Shown piece after piece: positions 6,197-14,397 of a stretch of 39,149 nucleotides of DNA. The position numbers were made by a program, and so were the translations under genes. Source of the DNA: an uncultured Gammaproteobacteria bacterium. GTDB lineage: Bacteria; Pseudomonadota; Gammaproteobacteria; Enterobacterales; Psychrobiaceae. Within the stretch, counting starts at the first letter, position 1; each line of letters starts with the position of its first letter. The stretch is from positions 1 through 39,149 of the forward strand of contig CAJXRU010000028.1 of assembly GCA_913060565.1 (NCBI GenBank). The letters are read 5' to 3'. The notes beneath the pieces are model-generated. The model was not told the origin of the DNA, ran no database searches, and saw only the letters and a program-made list of their open reading frames with translations.

Positions 6197-8233
6197 ATGC
6201 GTTTACCATTGTCGTTGTGTACGGCGTTATTAGTTGTTACATCAACTCAATCTTATGCTGAAACTGTTAAGGTGAAATCGCCTGATGGCAAGCTTGTCGT
6301 AACTGTTTCTGATGACGCTAACTTTCCCTCTTATCAAGTTTCCTTAGATGGAAAGCCTGTCATCAATACGTCGCGCTTAGGTCTAGCCTTTAAAGCGCAA
6401 GGCGAGTTTAGCCAAGGCTTTTCTATTAAAGATAGTCAACAATCTTCAGTTGATTCAACATGGCAGCAGCCGTGGGGAGAAGCTAAAAATATTCGTGATA
6501 ATTACCAAAAACTAACAGTTAATTTTGGCCATGATAATCAAAAATTTGATGTAACTTTCAAGGTTTACAATGAAGGTATTGGTTTTCAATATCACGTGCC
6601 TAAACAAGCAAACATGAAGGGTAACGTTGATATCACTAACGAATTTACCGAATTTTCAATTGCTAATGCTGACAAGGCGCAATCGTGGTGGATCCCTGCA
6701 CGTGGTTGGAACCGTTATGAATATGTTTATGAAAACACGCCCGCTTTTAAAGCGGCTCACGTTCATACACCATTTACACTGAAAACTGAGCAAGGTGTTC
6801 ATATCAGTATTCATGAAGCGGCGCTTACAGATTATGCCGGTATGACACTAAATCAGCGTCGTCCTGGTACATTTAAAGCCGATTTAACGCCGTGGTCTGA
6901 TGGTATTCTCGTAAAAAAGCAAGCAGGTTTCACAACGCCTTGGCGTACCATTCAAATTGGCCGTAAAGCGGTTGATTTAGTTAATTCAAATATCATTCTT
7001 AATTTGAACGAACCTAATAAATTAGGTGATGTAAGTTGGGTTAAACCAGGAAAGTACGTTGGTATTTGGTGGGGAATGCATCTTGGTGAAAATACTTGGG
7101 GCTCTGGTGATAAGCACGGTGCTACAACATCCGAAGCTAAACGCTACATGGATTTCGCTGCCCAAAACGGCTTTGACGGTGTGTTAGTTGAAGGTTGGAA
7201 TATTGGCTGGGATGGCAGTTGGTATGAAAATGGTGACGTGTTTAATTTTGCTAAAGCTTACGATGATTTCGATTTTAAAGCAGTCACCGATTACGGAAAG
7301 TCAAAAGGTGTACGCTTAATAGGTCATCATGAAACATCGGGTAGTGTGACTAATTATCGCAATCAAATGGATGCGGCATTTGATTTATATAAAAAACACG
7401 GTGTAACTCAGGTTAAAACCGGTTATGTTGCTGACGGTGGACAAATTAAGCGCGTTGATGAAAACGGTGTTGTACGTCATGAGTGGCACGATGGTCAATT
7501 TATGGTGAATGAGTACCTACATTCGGTTCAGCAAGCTGCAAAGCGTGGCATTAGCATTAATACGCATGAGCCAGTTAAAGACACAGGATTGCGCCGCACT
7601 TACCCAAACTGGATAGCGAGAGAGGGCGCTCGTGGCCAAGAATTTAATGCTTGGGGTACACCGCCAAACCCACCTGAGCATGTGACTAATTTAATATTCA
7701 CTCGCATGTTATCTGGACCAATGGATTTTACACCGGGTATTTTTGATTTAGGTTTTAACGGCATTGGTGATGCGACGGTTAACCGTCCACAAACGACGTT
7801 AGCTAAACAACTCGCTTTGTATGTTGTGCTTTATAGTCCCATTCAAATGGCGGCTGATTTACCACGAAACTATAAAAAACGCCCAGCAGCAATGCAGTTT
7901 ATTAAAGATGTTCCAACTGACTGGCAAACAAGTATCGCTGTTGATGGTGAAGTAGGGGATTTTGCAGTGATTGCTCGTCAACAACGTGACAGTAATGATT
8001 GGTTCCTAGGGGCTGTAACTGATGAAGAAGCACGTCAACTGACGGTTAAACTCGATTTCTTAGCGGTAGGTAAAACTTATGAGGCACAAATATACCGCGA
8101 CGGTAAAGATGCTGATTGGGTGAGCAAGCCTTATGAAATGGTGATCGAGACTAAAAAAGTCACTAATAAAGATAGCTTGAATTTGCCACTAGCAACAAGT
8201 GGCGGTGTCGCTATTCGTTTTAAGGCGCTTTAA
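6197..8233 (+). CDS. Secreted GH97 family glycoside hydrolase (alpha-glucosidase type)
   Basis: A 678-residue protein with a signal peptide at residues 1-21 (cleavage near QSYA-ET). It has the GH97 N-terminal beta-sandwich, a TIM barrel at about 280-560 and a C-terminal beta domain. Conserved acids include E207 (IHEAALTDY), E379 (GHHETSG), E458 (NTHEP) and E482 (RGQEFNAW). The 24-residue spacing of the last two fits SusB catalytic glutamates as I recall them. The barrel segment QVKTGYVADG has Gly where retaining members carry the nucleophile Asp, so an inverting alpha-glucosidase is likely. It would hydrolyse alpha-glucans in the periplasm. The start follows AAAGG by six bases. No SusC/D-type transporter genes accompany it here. 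Confidence 0.9.
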   Translation: MRLPLSLCTALLVVTSTQSYAETVKVKSPDGKLVVTVSDDANFPSYQVSLDGKPVINTSRLGLAFKAQGEFSQGFSIKDSQQSSVDSTWQQPWGEAKNIRDNYQKLTVNFGHDNQKFDVTFKVYNEGIGFQYHVPKQANMKGNVDITNEFTEFSIANADKAQSWWIPARGWNRYEYVYENTPAFKAAHVHTPFTLKTEQGVHISIHEAALTDYAGMTLNQRRPGTFKADLTPWSDGILVKKQAGFTTPWRTIQIGRKAVDLVNSNIILNLNEPNKLGDVSWVKPGKYVGIWWGMHLGENTWGSGDKHGATTSEAKRYMDFAAQNGFDGVLVEGWNIGWDGSWYENGDVFNFAKAYDDFDFKAVTDYGKSKGVRLIGHHETSGSVTNYRNQMDAAFDLYKKHGVTQVKTGYVADGGQIKRVDENGVVRHEWHDGQFMVNEYLHSVQQAAKRGISINTHEPVKDTGLRRTYPNWIAREGARGQEFNAWGTPPNPPEHVTNLIFTRMLSGPMDFTPGIFDLGFNGIGDATVNRPQTTLAKQLALYVVLYSPIQMAADLPRNYKKRPAAMQFIKDVPTDWQTSIAVDGEVGDFAVIARQQRDSNDWFLGAVTDEEARQLTVKLDFLAVGKTYEAQIYRDGKDADWVSKPYEMVIETKKVTNKDSLNLPLATSGGVAIRFKAL

Positions 8234-8269
8234 TAATTGACTCGTAATACTTGTATATGATGACGAAAA

Positions 8270-8292
8270 TCGACATTATGACAAAATGTCGA
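8270..8292. repeat. 8-bp inverted repeat after the GH97 gene
   Basis: Arms TCGACATT (8270-8277) and AATGTCGA (8285-8292) are perfect, with a 7-base spacer. They lie 36 bases after the GH97 stop and 19 bases before the next start codon. No T-run follows, so it fits an operator or weak 3' hairpin better than a terminator. Confidence 0.45.
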
Positions 8293-8311
8293 ATACAATT
8301 TGTGGAAATGT

Positions 8312-8569
8312 ATGAGTGTTACGTTTTATCGTGTTAAAGAAGGGGAATTTGCGCGATTGGTAGAAACAGAGTCTATCACAAAGTTTATTGCCCAAGAAAG
8401 TGAAAGCAGCCCACTAAAATTCTCATTAGTCGGTATTAATCCTTCTCAAAAACTCGCCTATATTGTCCGCCATGGTCGTAATGACGATTTACGAACATGG
8501 CGTTTAGATACCTTAGGCGCTTTTCTTAAAAAGCTTGGTATTGCTAATTTGGAAGTGCAGTTTAATTAG
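8312..8569 (+). CDS. Small protein of unknown function (85 aa)
   Basis: I do not recognise this family. An upstream TTG at 8300 would add four residues, but the ATG at 8312 with GGA six bases upstream is the better start. The product begins MSVTFYRVKEGEFARL and ends LGAFLKKLGIANLEVQFN. It is soluble, with no signal peptide, no membrane helix and no cysteines. The pattern suggests a small alpha/beta fold with a central strand region (KFSLVGINPSQKLAYIVRHG) and a C-terminal helix. It runs tail-to-tail with mnmE, four bases apart, without a visible terminator. Normal codon use and a complete frame favour a real gene. Confidence 0.65.
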   Translation: MSVTFYRVKEGEFARLVETESITKFIAQESESSPLKFSLVGINPSQKLAYIVRHGRNDDLRTWRLDTLGAFLKKLGIANLEVQFN

Positions 8570-8573
8570 GGTG

Positions 8574-9941
8574 CTATTTACCGATACAAAATGACGTAAA
8601 GATGCGGCTGAGTAAATCATCACTGGTAAATTCGCCGGTAATTTCGCTTAAACATTGCTGTGCTACACGTAATTCTTCAGCCAGTAGTTCACCGGCATTA
8701 AAACCAACCAATTGATCTTTACCAATATCAATATGCTCTTTGGCTTGCTCTAGGGCTTCTATATGGCGTGCTCGTGCCATGAAACTACCTTCGCCAACAC
8801 TTTGGTAGCCCATGCAGTCTTTAAGGTGATTTTTCAGTAGTTCAACGCCATCACCTGTTTTAGCGGACATATTGAAAATAGGGTAGTCGTTATCGCTGCT
8901 TTCACCGGTGATGTCGCCACTTAAATCGGCTTTGTTTCGAATAACAGACACGCCAGTGTCACTAGGTAATTTAGCCATAAATTCAGGCCAGATTTTATGG
9001 GGATCGCTGTGATTAGTTTCAGTGCTATCAACCATAAATAATACGCGGTCGGCTTGATTAATCTCATCCCACGCACGTGAAATACCAATCTGTTCTATTT
9101 TGTCAGGGCTTTCACGTAGGCCAGCTGTATCAATGATATGTAACGGCATGCCATCAATATGAATGTGTTCACGTAGTACATCACGCGTTGTTCCTGCAAT
9201 ATCTGTCACAATAGCAAGCTCTTGGCCAGATAGGGCGTTAAGTAATGATGATTTACCCGCGTTAGGGCGACCTGCAATAACTACGCGCATACCTTCACGC
9301 AACAAGCTACCTTGGCGGGCTTGTTGTCGAACTTTATCTAGATGCTCAATGATGGCATTTAAGTCACCCAGTACCTTGCCATCAGATAAAAAATCTATTT
9401 CTTCTTCAGGGAAATCAATCGCGGCTTCGACATAAATTCGCAGACGAATAAGGGCTTCAACAAGCGCATTAATATGTTGTGAAAAATCACCTTTCATTGA
9501 TTGTACTGCTGACTTAGCGGCTTGCTCTGATGTTGCGTCAATGAGGTCAGCAATGGCTTCAGCTTGTGCTAAATCCATTTTGTCGTTCATAAAAGCGCGC
9601 TCTGAGAACTCACCAGGACGTGCAGTGCGGATCCCTTTAATTTTTAAAATGCGTTTAATCAGCATATCAACAATGACAGGGCCACCGTGACCTTGAAGCT
9701 CTAATACATCCTCGCCAGTAAATGAGTTTGGATTATTAAAGAATAGGGCAATGCCTTGATCTAGTTCGCTGCCATCTTCATTTAAAAACGAACAGTAATC
9801 TGCCATACGTGGTGTTGGTATTTTGCCAAGTAATTGCGTGGCAACATTAGTCGCTAATGGACCTGAAATACGGACAATACCGACACCACCTCTACCTGGT
9901 GGTGTTGCTTGGGCGACGATGGTGTCTGTGTCAAAGCTCAT
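8574..9941 (-). CDS. mnmE: MnmE (TrmE), tRNA modification GTPase
   Basis: A 455-residue protein, the normal length, starting [20 protein letters not shown] at ATG 9939-9941. The open frame extends upstream to 10010, but that extension covers the likely promoter and lacks homology. The N-terminal domain binds the formyl-folate cofactor. The G domain carries [12 protein letters not shown] (P-loop), DIAGTTRD (switch I), DTAGL and NKADL. The C-terminal CIGK motif holds the key cysteine. It forms the U34 tRNA-modifying complex with MnmG, encoded across oriC. It is separated from the upstream yidC by a terminator, so it is probably transcribed from its own promoter. Confidence 0.97.
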   Translation of the reverse strand: MSFDTDTIVAQATPPGRGGVGIVRISGPLATNVATQLLGKIPTPRMADYCSFLNEDGSELDQGIALFFNNPNSFTGEDVLELQGHGGPVIVDMLIKRILKIKGIRTARPGEFSERAFMNDKMDLAQAEAIADLIDATSEQAAKSAVQSMKGDFSQHINALVEALIRLRIYVEAAIDFPEEEIDFLSDGKVLGDLNAIIEHLDKVRQQARQGSLLREGMRVVIAGRPNAGKSSLLNALSGQELAIVTDIAGTTRDVLREHIHIDGMPLHIIDTAGLRESPDKIEQIGISRAWDEINQADRVLFMVDSTETNHSDPHKIWPEFMAKLPSDTGVSVIRNKADLSGDITGESSDNDYPIFNMSAKTGDGVELLKNHLKDCMGYQSVGEGSFMARARHIEALEQAKEHIDIGKDQLVGFNAGELLAEELRVAQQCLSEITGEFTSDDLLSRIFTSFCIGK

Positions 9942-9978
9942 AATGGATTCTTTAAATAGTGAACAATTAATGGGCGGG

Positions 9979-9987
9979 ATTTTAGCA
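9979..9987 (-). promoter_or_regulatory. Extended -10 promoter candidate for mnmE
   Basis: The minus strand reads TGCTAAAAT, an extended -10 (TGN plus TAAAAT), 37 bases upstream of the mnmE ATG and just past the yidC terminator. No good -35 is seen, which extended -10 promoters tolerate. Confidence 0.5.
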
Positions 9988-10010
9988 TAGGGTTTGTAAA
10001 AGATAGGCAT

Positions 10011-10036
10011 AAAAAAAGCGGCTTATCGCCGCTTTT
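10011..10036 (-). terminator. Rho-independent terminator of the yidC operon
   Basis: Stem AAAAGCGGC (10014-10022) and GCCGCTTTT (10028-10036) with a 5-base loop. The A-run at 10011-10017 becomes the U-tract on the minus strand. It lies about 120 bases after the yidC stop codon. Confidence 0.88.
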
Positions 10037-10042
10037 ATACTT

Positions 10043-10146
10043 AGGATGAGTAGTAAGCCGCAATATCAGTGATGATATAGAGAGCGGCTATGCTCAGGAC
10101 GAGTGGTATGCCGCGGTATCAGGGATGATAAGGAGCGGCGACACAT
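10043..10146. repeat. Two imperfect tandem copies of a ~53-bp repeat
   Basis: Copy 1 begins AGGATGAGTAGTAAGCCGC at 10043. Copy 2 begins AGGACGAGTGGTATGCCGC at 10096. Both continue with TATCAG-GATGATA and end in AGCGGC. The period is 53 bases with about 80% identity by eye. The repeat sits between the yidC stop and its terminator, and would be transcribed. Confidence 0.75.
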
Positions 10147-10154
10147 TCGCTAAG

Positions 10155-11810
10155 TTATTTTTTTGCTGCTTTCTCATCTTCTTTATCGATAGCGCGATAA
10201 ATATACATCTGCTGTAATAGAGTAACAATGTTACTTACAACCCAGTATAGAACTAGACCTGATGGGAACCATAAGAAGAATACAGTAAAGATTACAGGCA
10301 TTAATTGCATCATCTTCTGCTGCATTGGATCGGCAGACATTGATGGTTGCATCTTGCTCATGTACCACATACTAGCGCCCATTAATAATGGCAGTACGTA
10401 GTATGGATCTTTAACTGATAAATCAGTAATCCACAACATAAACGGTGCATGACGTAATTCTACAGATTCTTGTAACATCCAAAATAAACCTAAGAAGATA
10501 GGCATTTGGAATAACAATGGTAAACAACCACCTAATGGATTTACTTTCTCTTTCTTATACATCTCCATTGTGGCCTGACCCATCTTCTGACGGTCATCAC
10601 CATAGCGCTCTTTCAATGCTGCCATTTTTGGTGCTAGCTTGCGCATTTTAGCCATAGAGGTGTATTGCTTTTTCGTTAATGGATACATCAATCCACGAAC
10701 AGTGAAAGTTAATAATACGATTGCAAAACCCCAGTTACCGATTAAGCCATAGAAAAAGGTTAGTAACCAGTGTAACGGCGTTGCCATCCACCATAGAAAA
10801 CCATAATCTACAGTTAAGTAAAGCGTTGGAGTTAATGCTTCTAAGCGGTCTTGTAATTTAGGACCGGTATATAAAGTTGCATTAAATGTTTGAGTGGTAT
10901 TTGGTGCAATGGTCGTTGGCTGCCCCATGAAACCAATAGAGCCAAACTTATTGCTTGAAGTCATACTCGTGTACAAACGATTTTCTTGGTCATTACTTGG
11001 TACCCAAGCGGTAACAAAGTAATGTTGAATCATTGCAACCCAGCCACCTTGTGTGATTTCTTTTAGATTGGTGTCTTCCATATCACCGAAATCATACTTT
11101 TGATATTTTTCTTGTTCAGTCGAATAAGCTGCGCCGCGATACAGTTGCATCATCATGTTGCTTTCTTCAGTTGGTTTTACCACGCTTTGCGTTAGTTGCC
11201 CCCACTGTTGAACTAAGATATTTTGGCTTGATGTGTTGTTTACGCGGTAACCCACATCAACGTTGTAGGCGTCACGTTTAAAAGAGAATACTTTATCAAA
11301 GACAATGCCACTAGCATCGGTATAAGTTAAAACAACTTCCAATACATTTTGATCTGCTTCTAACACATATTTAGATTGTGCTGAAAGATAAAGAGGACGA
11401 GAGTCACGCTTAGCATCATCTGGTCCATTTGCACCAATTAAGCCACTCTTTGCAATAAAGGTGTAATTAGGAAGCTTTTCTAATAGACGTAAATCTTCAG
11501 TACCATCCATTTCTACTGGATATTCTAATAGCGTTGATTCAACAATGTCACCGCCTAAAGTATCAATAGATATTTTTAGAAGATCAGTTGTTACAGTAAC
11601 TATTTGACGGTTTTCTTGAGGATTTAAATCAGCTTGGCTCGCAACGGCAGTGCTTGTTGGCACAAATTCATTAGTTGATGCTGCTGGCGCACCTGTAGAA
11701 GTTGTTTGCGTTACGGGTTGTGCAGGTTTATTTGCATCTTGCCATTCAGTGAATAGCAAAAACGAAATAAACAACAATCCCACAATCAATATATTACGTT
11801 GTGATTCCAT
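10155..11810 (-). CDS. yidC: YidC membrane protein insertase
   Basis: A 551-residue inner-membrane insertase, close to E. coli length (548). It integrates proteins into the membrane alone or with SecYEG. An N-terminal membrane helix at about residues 8-22 is followed by the large periplasmic beta-sandwich (about 60-330) of the gram-negative type. Five C-terminal helices start near 350. The segment KKQYTSMAKMRKLAPKMAAL is the cytoplasmic hairpin region, and NPLGGCLPLLFQMPIFLGLF is a conserved core helix. It follows yidD by six bases in the rpmH-rnpA-yidD-yidC order. A terminator lies beyond its 3' end. Confidence 0.97.
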   Translation of the reverse strand: MESQRNILIVGLLFISFLLFTEWQDANKPAQPVTQTTSTGAPAASTNEFVPTSTAVASQADLNPQENRQIVTVTTDLLKISIDTLGGDIVESTLLEYPVEMDGTEDLRLLEKLPNYTFIAKSGLIGANGPDDAKRDSRPLYLSAQSKYVLEADQNVLEVVLTYTDASGIVFDKVFSFKRDAYNVDVGYRVNNTSSQNILVQQWGQLTQSVVKPTEESNMMMQLYRGAAYSTEQEKYQKYDFGDMEDTNLKEITQGGWVAMIQHYFVTAWVPSNDQENRLYTSMTSSNKFGSIGFMGQPTTIAPNTTQTFNATLYTGPKLQDRLEALTPTLYLTVDYGFLWWMATPLHWLLTFFYGLIGNWGFAIVLLTFTVRGLMYPLTKKQYTSMAKMRKLAPKMAALKERYGDDRQKMGQATMEMYKKEKVNPLGGCLPLLFQMPIFLGLFWMLQESVELRHAPFMLWITDLSVKDPYYVLPLLMGASMWYMSKMQPSMSADPMQQKMMQLMPVIFTVFFLWFPSGLVLYWVVSNIVTLLQQMYIYRAIDKEDEKAAKK

Positions 11811-11816
11811 AAGATG

Positions 11817-12080
11817 TTAATTTCTTCTCTGGTTAGGTGAATGATGTTTCGGTGGTACAGGGTCGCTGCCACCATCATTAAAAGGATGACATCTTAATAG
11901 ACGTTTGCTTGTTAACCAAGCACCTTTTAAAAATCCGTGACTATTTATTGCCTCAATACCGTATTGAGAACAAGTTGGGGTGAAGCGACAGCGTGGACCT
12001 AGTAGTGGACTTATAAATAACTGATAGCCACGAATTATCGCTGTTGCTGCTCTTTGTAGCGGCGTGCGATTTTTTTCCAT
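11817..12080 (-). CDS. yidD: YidD, membrane protein insertion efficiency factor
   Basis: An 87-residue YidD family protein with the defining block [20 protein letters not shown], which carries the conserved cysteines. An N-terminal amphipathic helix associates with the inner membrane, and the protein assists YidC-dependent insertion. Its start lies 46 bases inside the 3' end of rnpA, in another frame, as in many gammaproteobacteria. That implies translational coupling. Confidence 0.95.
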   Translation of the reverse strand: MEKNRTPLQRAATAIIRGYQLFISPLLGPRCRFTPTCSQYGIEAINSHGFLKGAWLTSKRLLRCHPFNDGGSDPVPPKHHSPNQRRN

Positions 12081-12403
12081 AACTTATTAGTTAGTTTATT
12101 TAATTCGTTGTTGTCTAATTTCCCAATGCCACCTTTTGCAATAATCACGTAATCTAGTGGTAACAGATCATGTTGATTTAAACGAAAGTTTTCTCGTAAA
12201 ACACGCTTAATTTTATTGCGGTCGACTGCTAATTTAACTTGTTTTTTAGGTACGGCTAATCCGAGACGTGGATGCTCAAATTCATTGGAACAGGCTAAAA
12301 TAGTTAGTTGGGGAGAACCCGCTCTTAACGGATTTTTGAAGACACTTGAGAAATTCGCGGGAGTTAAGAGTCTTAACTCCCGAGAATAAGAATAATTAAC
12401 CAT
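12035..12403 (-). CDS. rnpA: RnpA, protein component of RNase P
   Basis: A 122-residue basic protein that supports the RNA subunit of RNase P in tRNA 5' maturation. The blocks [35 protein letters not shown] and KRVLRENFR include the RNA-binding signature. The start at ATG 12401-12403 lies ten bases after the rpmH stop. A near-perfect 25-bp palindrome (12358-12382) lies in codons 8-15 and could fold in the mRNA. The 3' end overlaps yidD. Confidence 0.96.
   Translation of the reverse strand: MVNYSYSRELRLLTPANFSSVFKNPLRAGSPQLTILACSNEFEHPRLGLAVPKKQVKLAVDRNKIKRVLRENFRLNQHDLLPLDYVIIAKGGIGKLDNNELNKLTNKLWKKIARRYKEQQQR
12358..12382. repeat. 25-bp palindrome in the rnpA 5' coding region
   Basis: Arms CGGGAGTTAAGA (12358-12369) and TCTTAACTCCCG (12371-12382) are perfect 12-bp inverted repeats around one central base. 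In the rpmH-rnpA mRNA this would form a strong hairpin shortly after the rnpA start codon. Confidence 0.9.
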
Positions 12404-12413
12404 GGGTCAATTA

Positions 12414-12548
12414 TTACGCGCTTAACTTAGCACGGCCTTTTGCACGACGACGAGCAAGAACGGCACGACCGCCCTTAGTTGCCGAGCGAGCACGGAAACC
12501 GTGGTTGCGCTTGCGTTTTAAAACGCTAGGTTGAAAAGTACGTTTCAT
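12414..12548 (-). CDS. rpmH: Ribosomal protein L34
   Basis: A 44-residue protein, the normal length, too short for many ORF scans. It starts [20 protein letters not shown] at ATG 12546-12548, continues with [20 protein letters not shown] and ends KLSA with a double stop TAATAA. It is a very basic component of the 50S subunit. It is the first gene of the rpmH-rnpA-yidD-yidC cluster and has a near-consensus promoter 88 bases upstream. Confidence 0.98.
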   Translation of the reverse strand: MKRTFQPSVLKRKRNHGFRARSATKGGRAVLARRRAKGRAKLSA

Positions 12549-12635
12549 AGTATTAACTCGATCGAAATTAAACTGTACAGTTTTTGTGAAAGCTGCATCA
12601 TTACAACTAGCACAAGCCTAATTAAAGGACGCGAG

Positions 12636-12664
12636 ATTTTAGAAAAAACCTTGGGATTTGTCAA
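12636..12664 (-). promoter_or_regulatory. Sigma-70 promoter of rpmH
   Basis: On the minus strand, TTGACA (12659-12664) and TAAAAT (12636-12641) are separated by exactly 17 bases. A GC-rich discriminator (CTCGCGTCC) follows, typical of growth-rate and ppGpp-regulated promoters. The implied leader before rpmH is about 80 bases. Confidence 0.85.
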
Positions 12665-12747
12665 TGAATAATGTTGCTTAAAGCATCAATAATCACAGAT
12701 TAGATCACGTTTTACGCTGTTCTCTTTTAATAGGTATAATTTAACAC

Positions 12748-12757
12748 TTGTGAATTA
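12748..12757 (-). promoter_or_regulatory. Degenerate DnaA box in the dnaA control region
   Basis: The minus strand reads TAATTCACAA. The 9-mer TAATTCACA differs from TTATTCACA by one base. It pairs with an identical inverted copy at 12881-12890, suggesting DnaA autoregulation. Confidence 0.35.
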
Positions 12758-12880
12758 TATTTTAAATATTTGATTTTTATATGCTTTAGTTAAGGATCTT
12801 TAAATGATCCTTGTTGAAAAAATAGCGGCATATTAAATAAAATGACCAGGGCTGTTAATAACCTTTATTAAAAGTAAATT

Positions 12881-12890
12881 TAATTCACAA
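12881..12890 (+). promoter_or_regulatory. Degenerate DnaA box in the dnaA control region (second copy)
   Basis: TAATTCACAA on the plus strand, an exact inverted copy of 12748-12757, located 79 bases before the dnaA start codon. Confidence 0.35.
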
Positions 12891-12968
12891 TTAGCGCCAC
12901 TTTCGCTGGTGATTTATGATCTCAGGGGCTAAAATGATTGCCCTTTTATTTTCGTTTTGGAGTATGCA

Positions 12969-14351
12969 GTGACTGCATGGATTTGGCAACAATGCTTGGA
13001 TAGATTGCAAGAAGAGTTACCTGCAACTCAATACAGCATGTGGATTAGACCACTACAAGCTGAGCACGACGAAGATACATTAACCCTTTATGCCCCTAAT
13101 CGTTTTGTTCTAGATTGGGTGCGCGATAAGTATCAAGATAATATCAACAGCTTTTTGGTTGAAGCCATGGGAACCGAGGTTCCTACATTACGCTTTGATA
13201 TTGGTAGTAAAAAACCTGCACCAGCTCCTGCTACGGCAAACATACAGTCTGCTAGCTCACCACAAATTGTCCAAAATAATACGGTGAAGCCAAGTTGGGA
13301 GAAGGAAAGTGATGCGCCTCAGGCAACACTTGCTTCAAATATTAATCGCACTTATAAATTTGATAATTTCGTTGAAGGTAAATCTAACCAATTAGGTCGT
13401 GCCGCTGCTATCCAAGTTGCTGAAAATCCTGGCGGTGCTTATAACCCGCTATTTTTATATGGTGGAACCGGTTTAGGTAAAACGCATTTATTACATGCTG
13501 TTGGTAATGGTATTTTGGCAAATAAGCCTGATGCTAAAATTGTTTACATGCATTCTGAGCGCTTTGTACAAGACATGGTTAAAGCGCTTCGCAACAATGC
13601 GATTGAAGAATTCAAACGTTACTATCGTAGTGTTGACGCATTGTTAATTGATGATATTCAATTTTTTGCTAATAAAGATCGTTCCCAAGAAGAATTTTTT
13701 CACACTTTTAATGCACTACTAGAAGGTAATCATCAGGTTATTTTAACCAGTGATAAATACCCTAAAGAGATTGTCGGCGTTGAAGACAGGTTAAAATCTC
13801 GTTTTGGATGGGGTTTAACGGTTGCTATTGAACCTCCAGAATTAGAGACACGTGTTGCGATCCTTCAGCGTAAAGCTGATGAATCTAAAGTCCATTTACC
13901 AGATGAAGTGGCATTCTTTATCGCTAAAAGATTACGCTCTAATGTTCGCGAACTTGAAGGGGCATTAAACCGTGTGATTGCTAATGCTAACTTCACAGGG
14001 CGTCCAATTACCATCGACTTTGTTAAAGAAGCGCTTCGCGATTTATTAGCACTTCAAGCAAAATTAGTCACCATAGATAATATTCAAAAGACGGTTGCCG
14101 AGTATTACAAAATTAAAGTCTCTGATTTACTGTCTAAACGCCGTACGCGCTCTGTTGCTAGACCTCGCCAAATGGCGATGGCTTTATCTAAAGAGTTAAC
14201 CAACCATAGCTTGCCTGAAATCGGAGAAGCCTTTGGTGGGCGCGACCATACAACCGTATTGCATGCGTGTCGTAAAATCGTTTCGTTACGCGAAGAAAAC
14301 CATGATATTAAAGAAGATTACTCTAATTTAATTAGAACGCTTTCATCATAA
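12969..14351 (+). CDS. dnaA: DnaA, chromosomal replication initiator
   Basis: A 460-residue AAA+ ATPase that binds DnaA boxes and opens oriC. I choose GTG 12969-12971, giving [20 protein letters not shown], because GGAG lies six bases upstream; the TTG at 12957 overlaps that ribosome site. Domain I is at about 1-80. A variable linker follows. Domain III has Walker [15 protein letters not shown] and Walker [10 protein letters not shown], and domain IV has the signature [14 protein letters not shown]. It is followed by dnaN after 46 bases. The start codon sits inside a 7-bp inverted repeat. Confidence 0.98.
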   Translation: MTAWIWQQCLDRLQEELPATQYSMWIRPLQAEHDEDTLTLYAPNRFVLDWVRDKYQDNINSFLVEAMGTEVPTLRFDIGSKKPAPAPATANIQSASSPQIVQNNTVKPSWEKESDAPQATLASNINRTYKFDNFVEGKSNQLGRAAAIQVAENPGGAYNPLFLYGGTGLGKTHLLHAVGNGILANKPDAKIVYMHSERFVQDMVKALRNNAIEEFKRYYRSVDALLIDDIQFFANKDRSQEEFFHTFNALLEGNHQVILTSDKYPKEIVGVEDRLKSRFGWGLTVAIEPPELETRVAILQRKADESKVHLPDEVAFFIAKRLRSNVRELEGALNRVIANANFTGRPITIDFVKEALRDLLALQAKLVTIDNIQKTVAEYYKIKVSDLLSKRRTRSVARPRQMAMALSKELTNHSLPEIGEAFGGRDHTTVLHACRKIVSLREENHDIKEDYSNLIRTLSS

Positions 14352-14397
14352 TAATTATAAAAACTGTCGATAGAATAACGCACAGGAAGCTGAATTT

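Larger units (their letters stand above)
12549..12968. other. rpmH-dnaA divergent intergenic region
   Basis: This 420-bp AT-rich region holds the rpmH promoter, two inverted copies of TAATTCACAA (12748-12757 and 12881-12890), and an AAGGATC/GATCCTT hairpin (12792-12812). A TATAAT at 12735-12740 on the plus strand lacks a good -35. There is no GATC cluster or run of perfect DnaA boxes, so it is the dnaA control region and not the main origin. Confidence 0.7.

Noticed and set aside
6073-6261. 62-codon open frame upstream of and overlapping GH97
   Set aside because: It covers the intergenic control region and the GH97 signal peptide in another frame, with no ribosome site.
12549-12968. rpmH-dnaA intergenic region as the main replication origin
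   Set aside because: It lacks perfect DnaA boxes, a GATC cluster and 13-mer-like repeats; all of these are present at 1550-1980.
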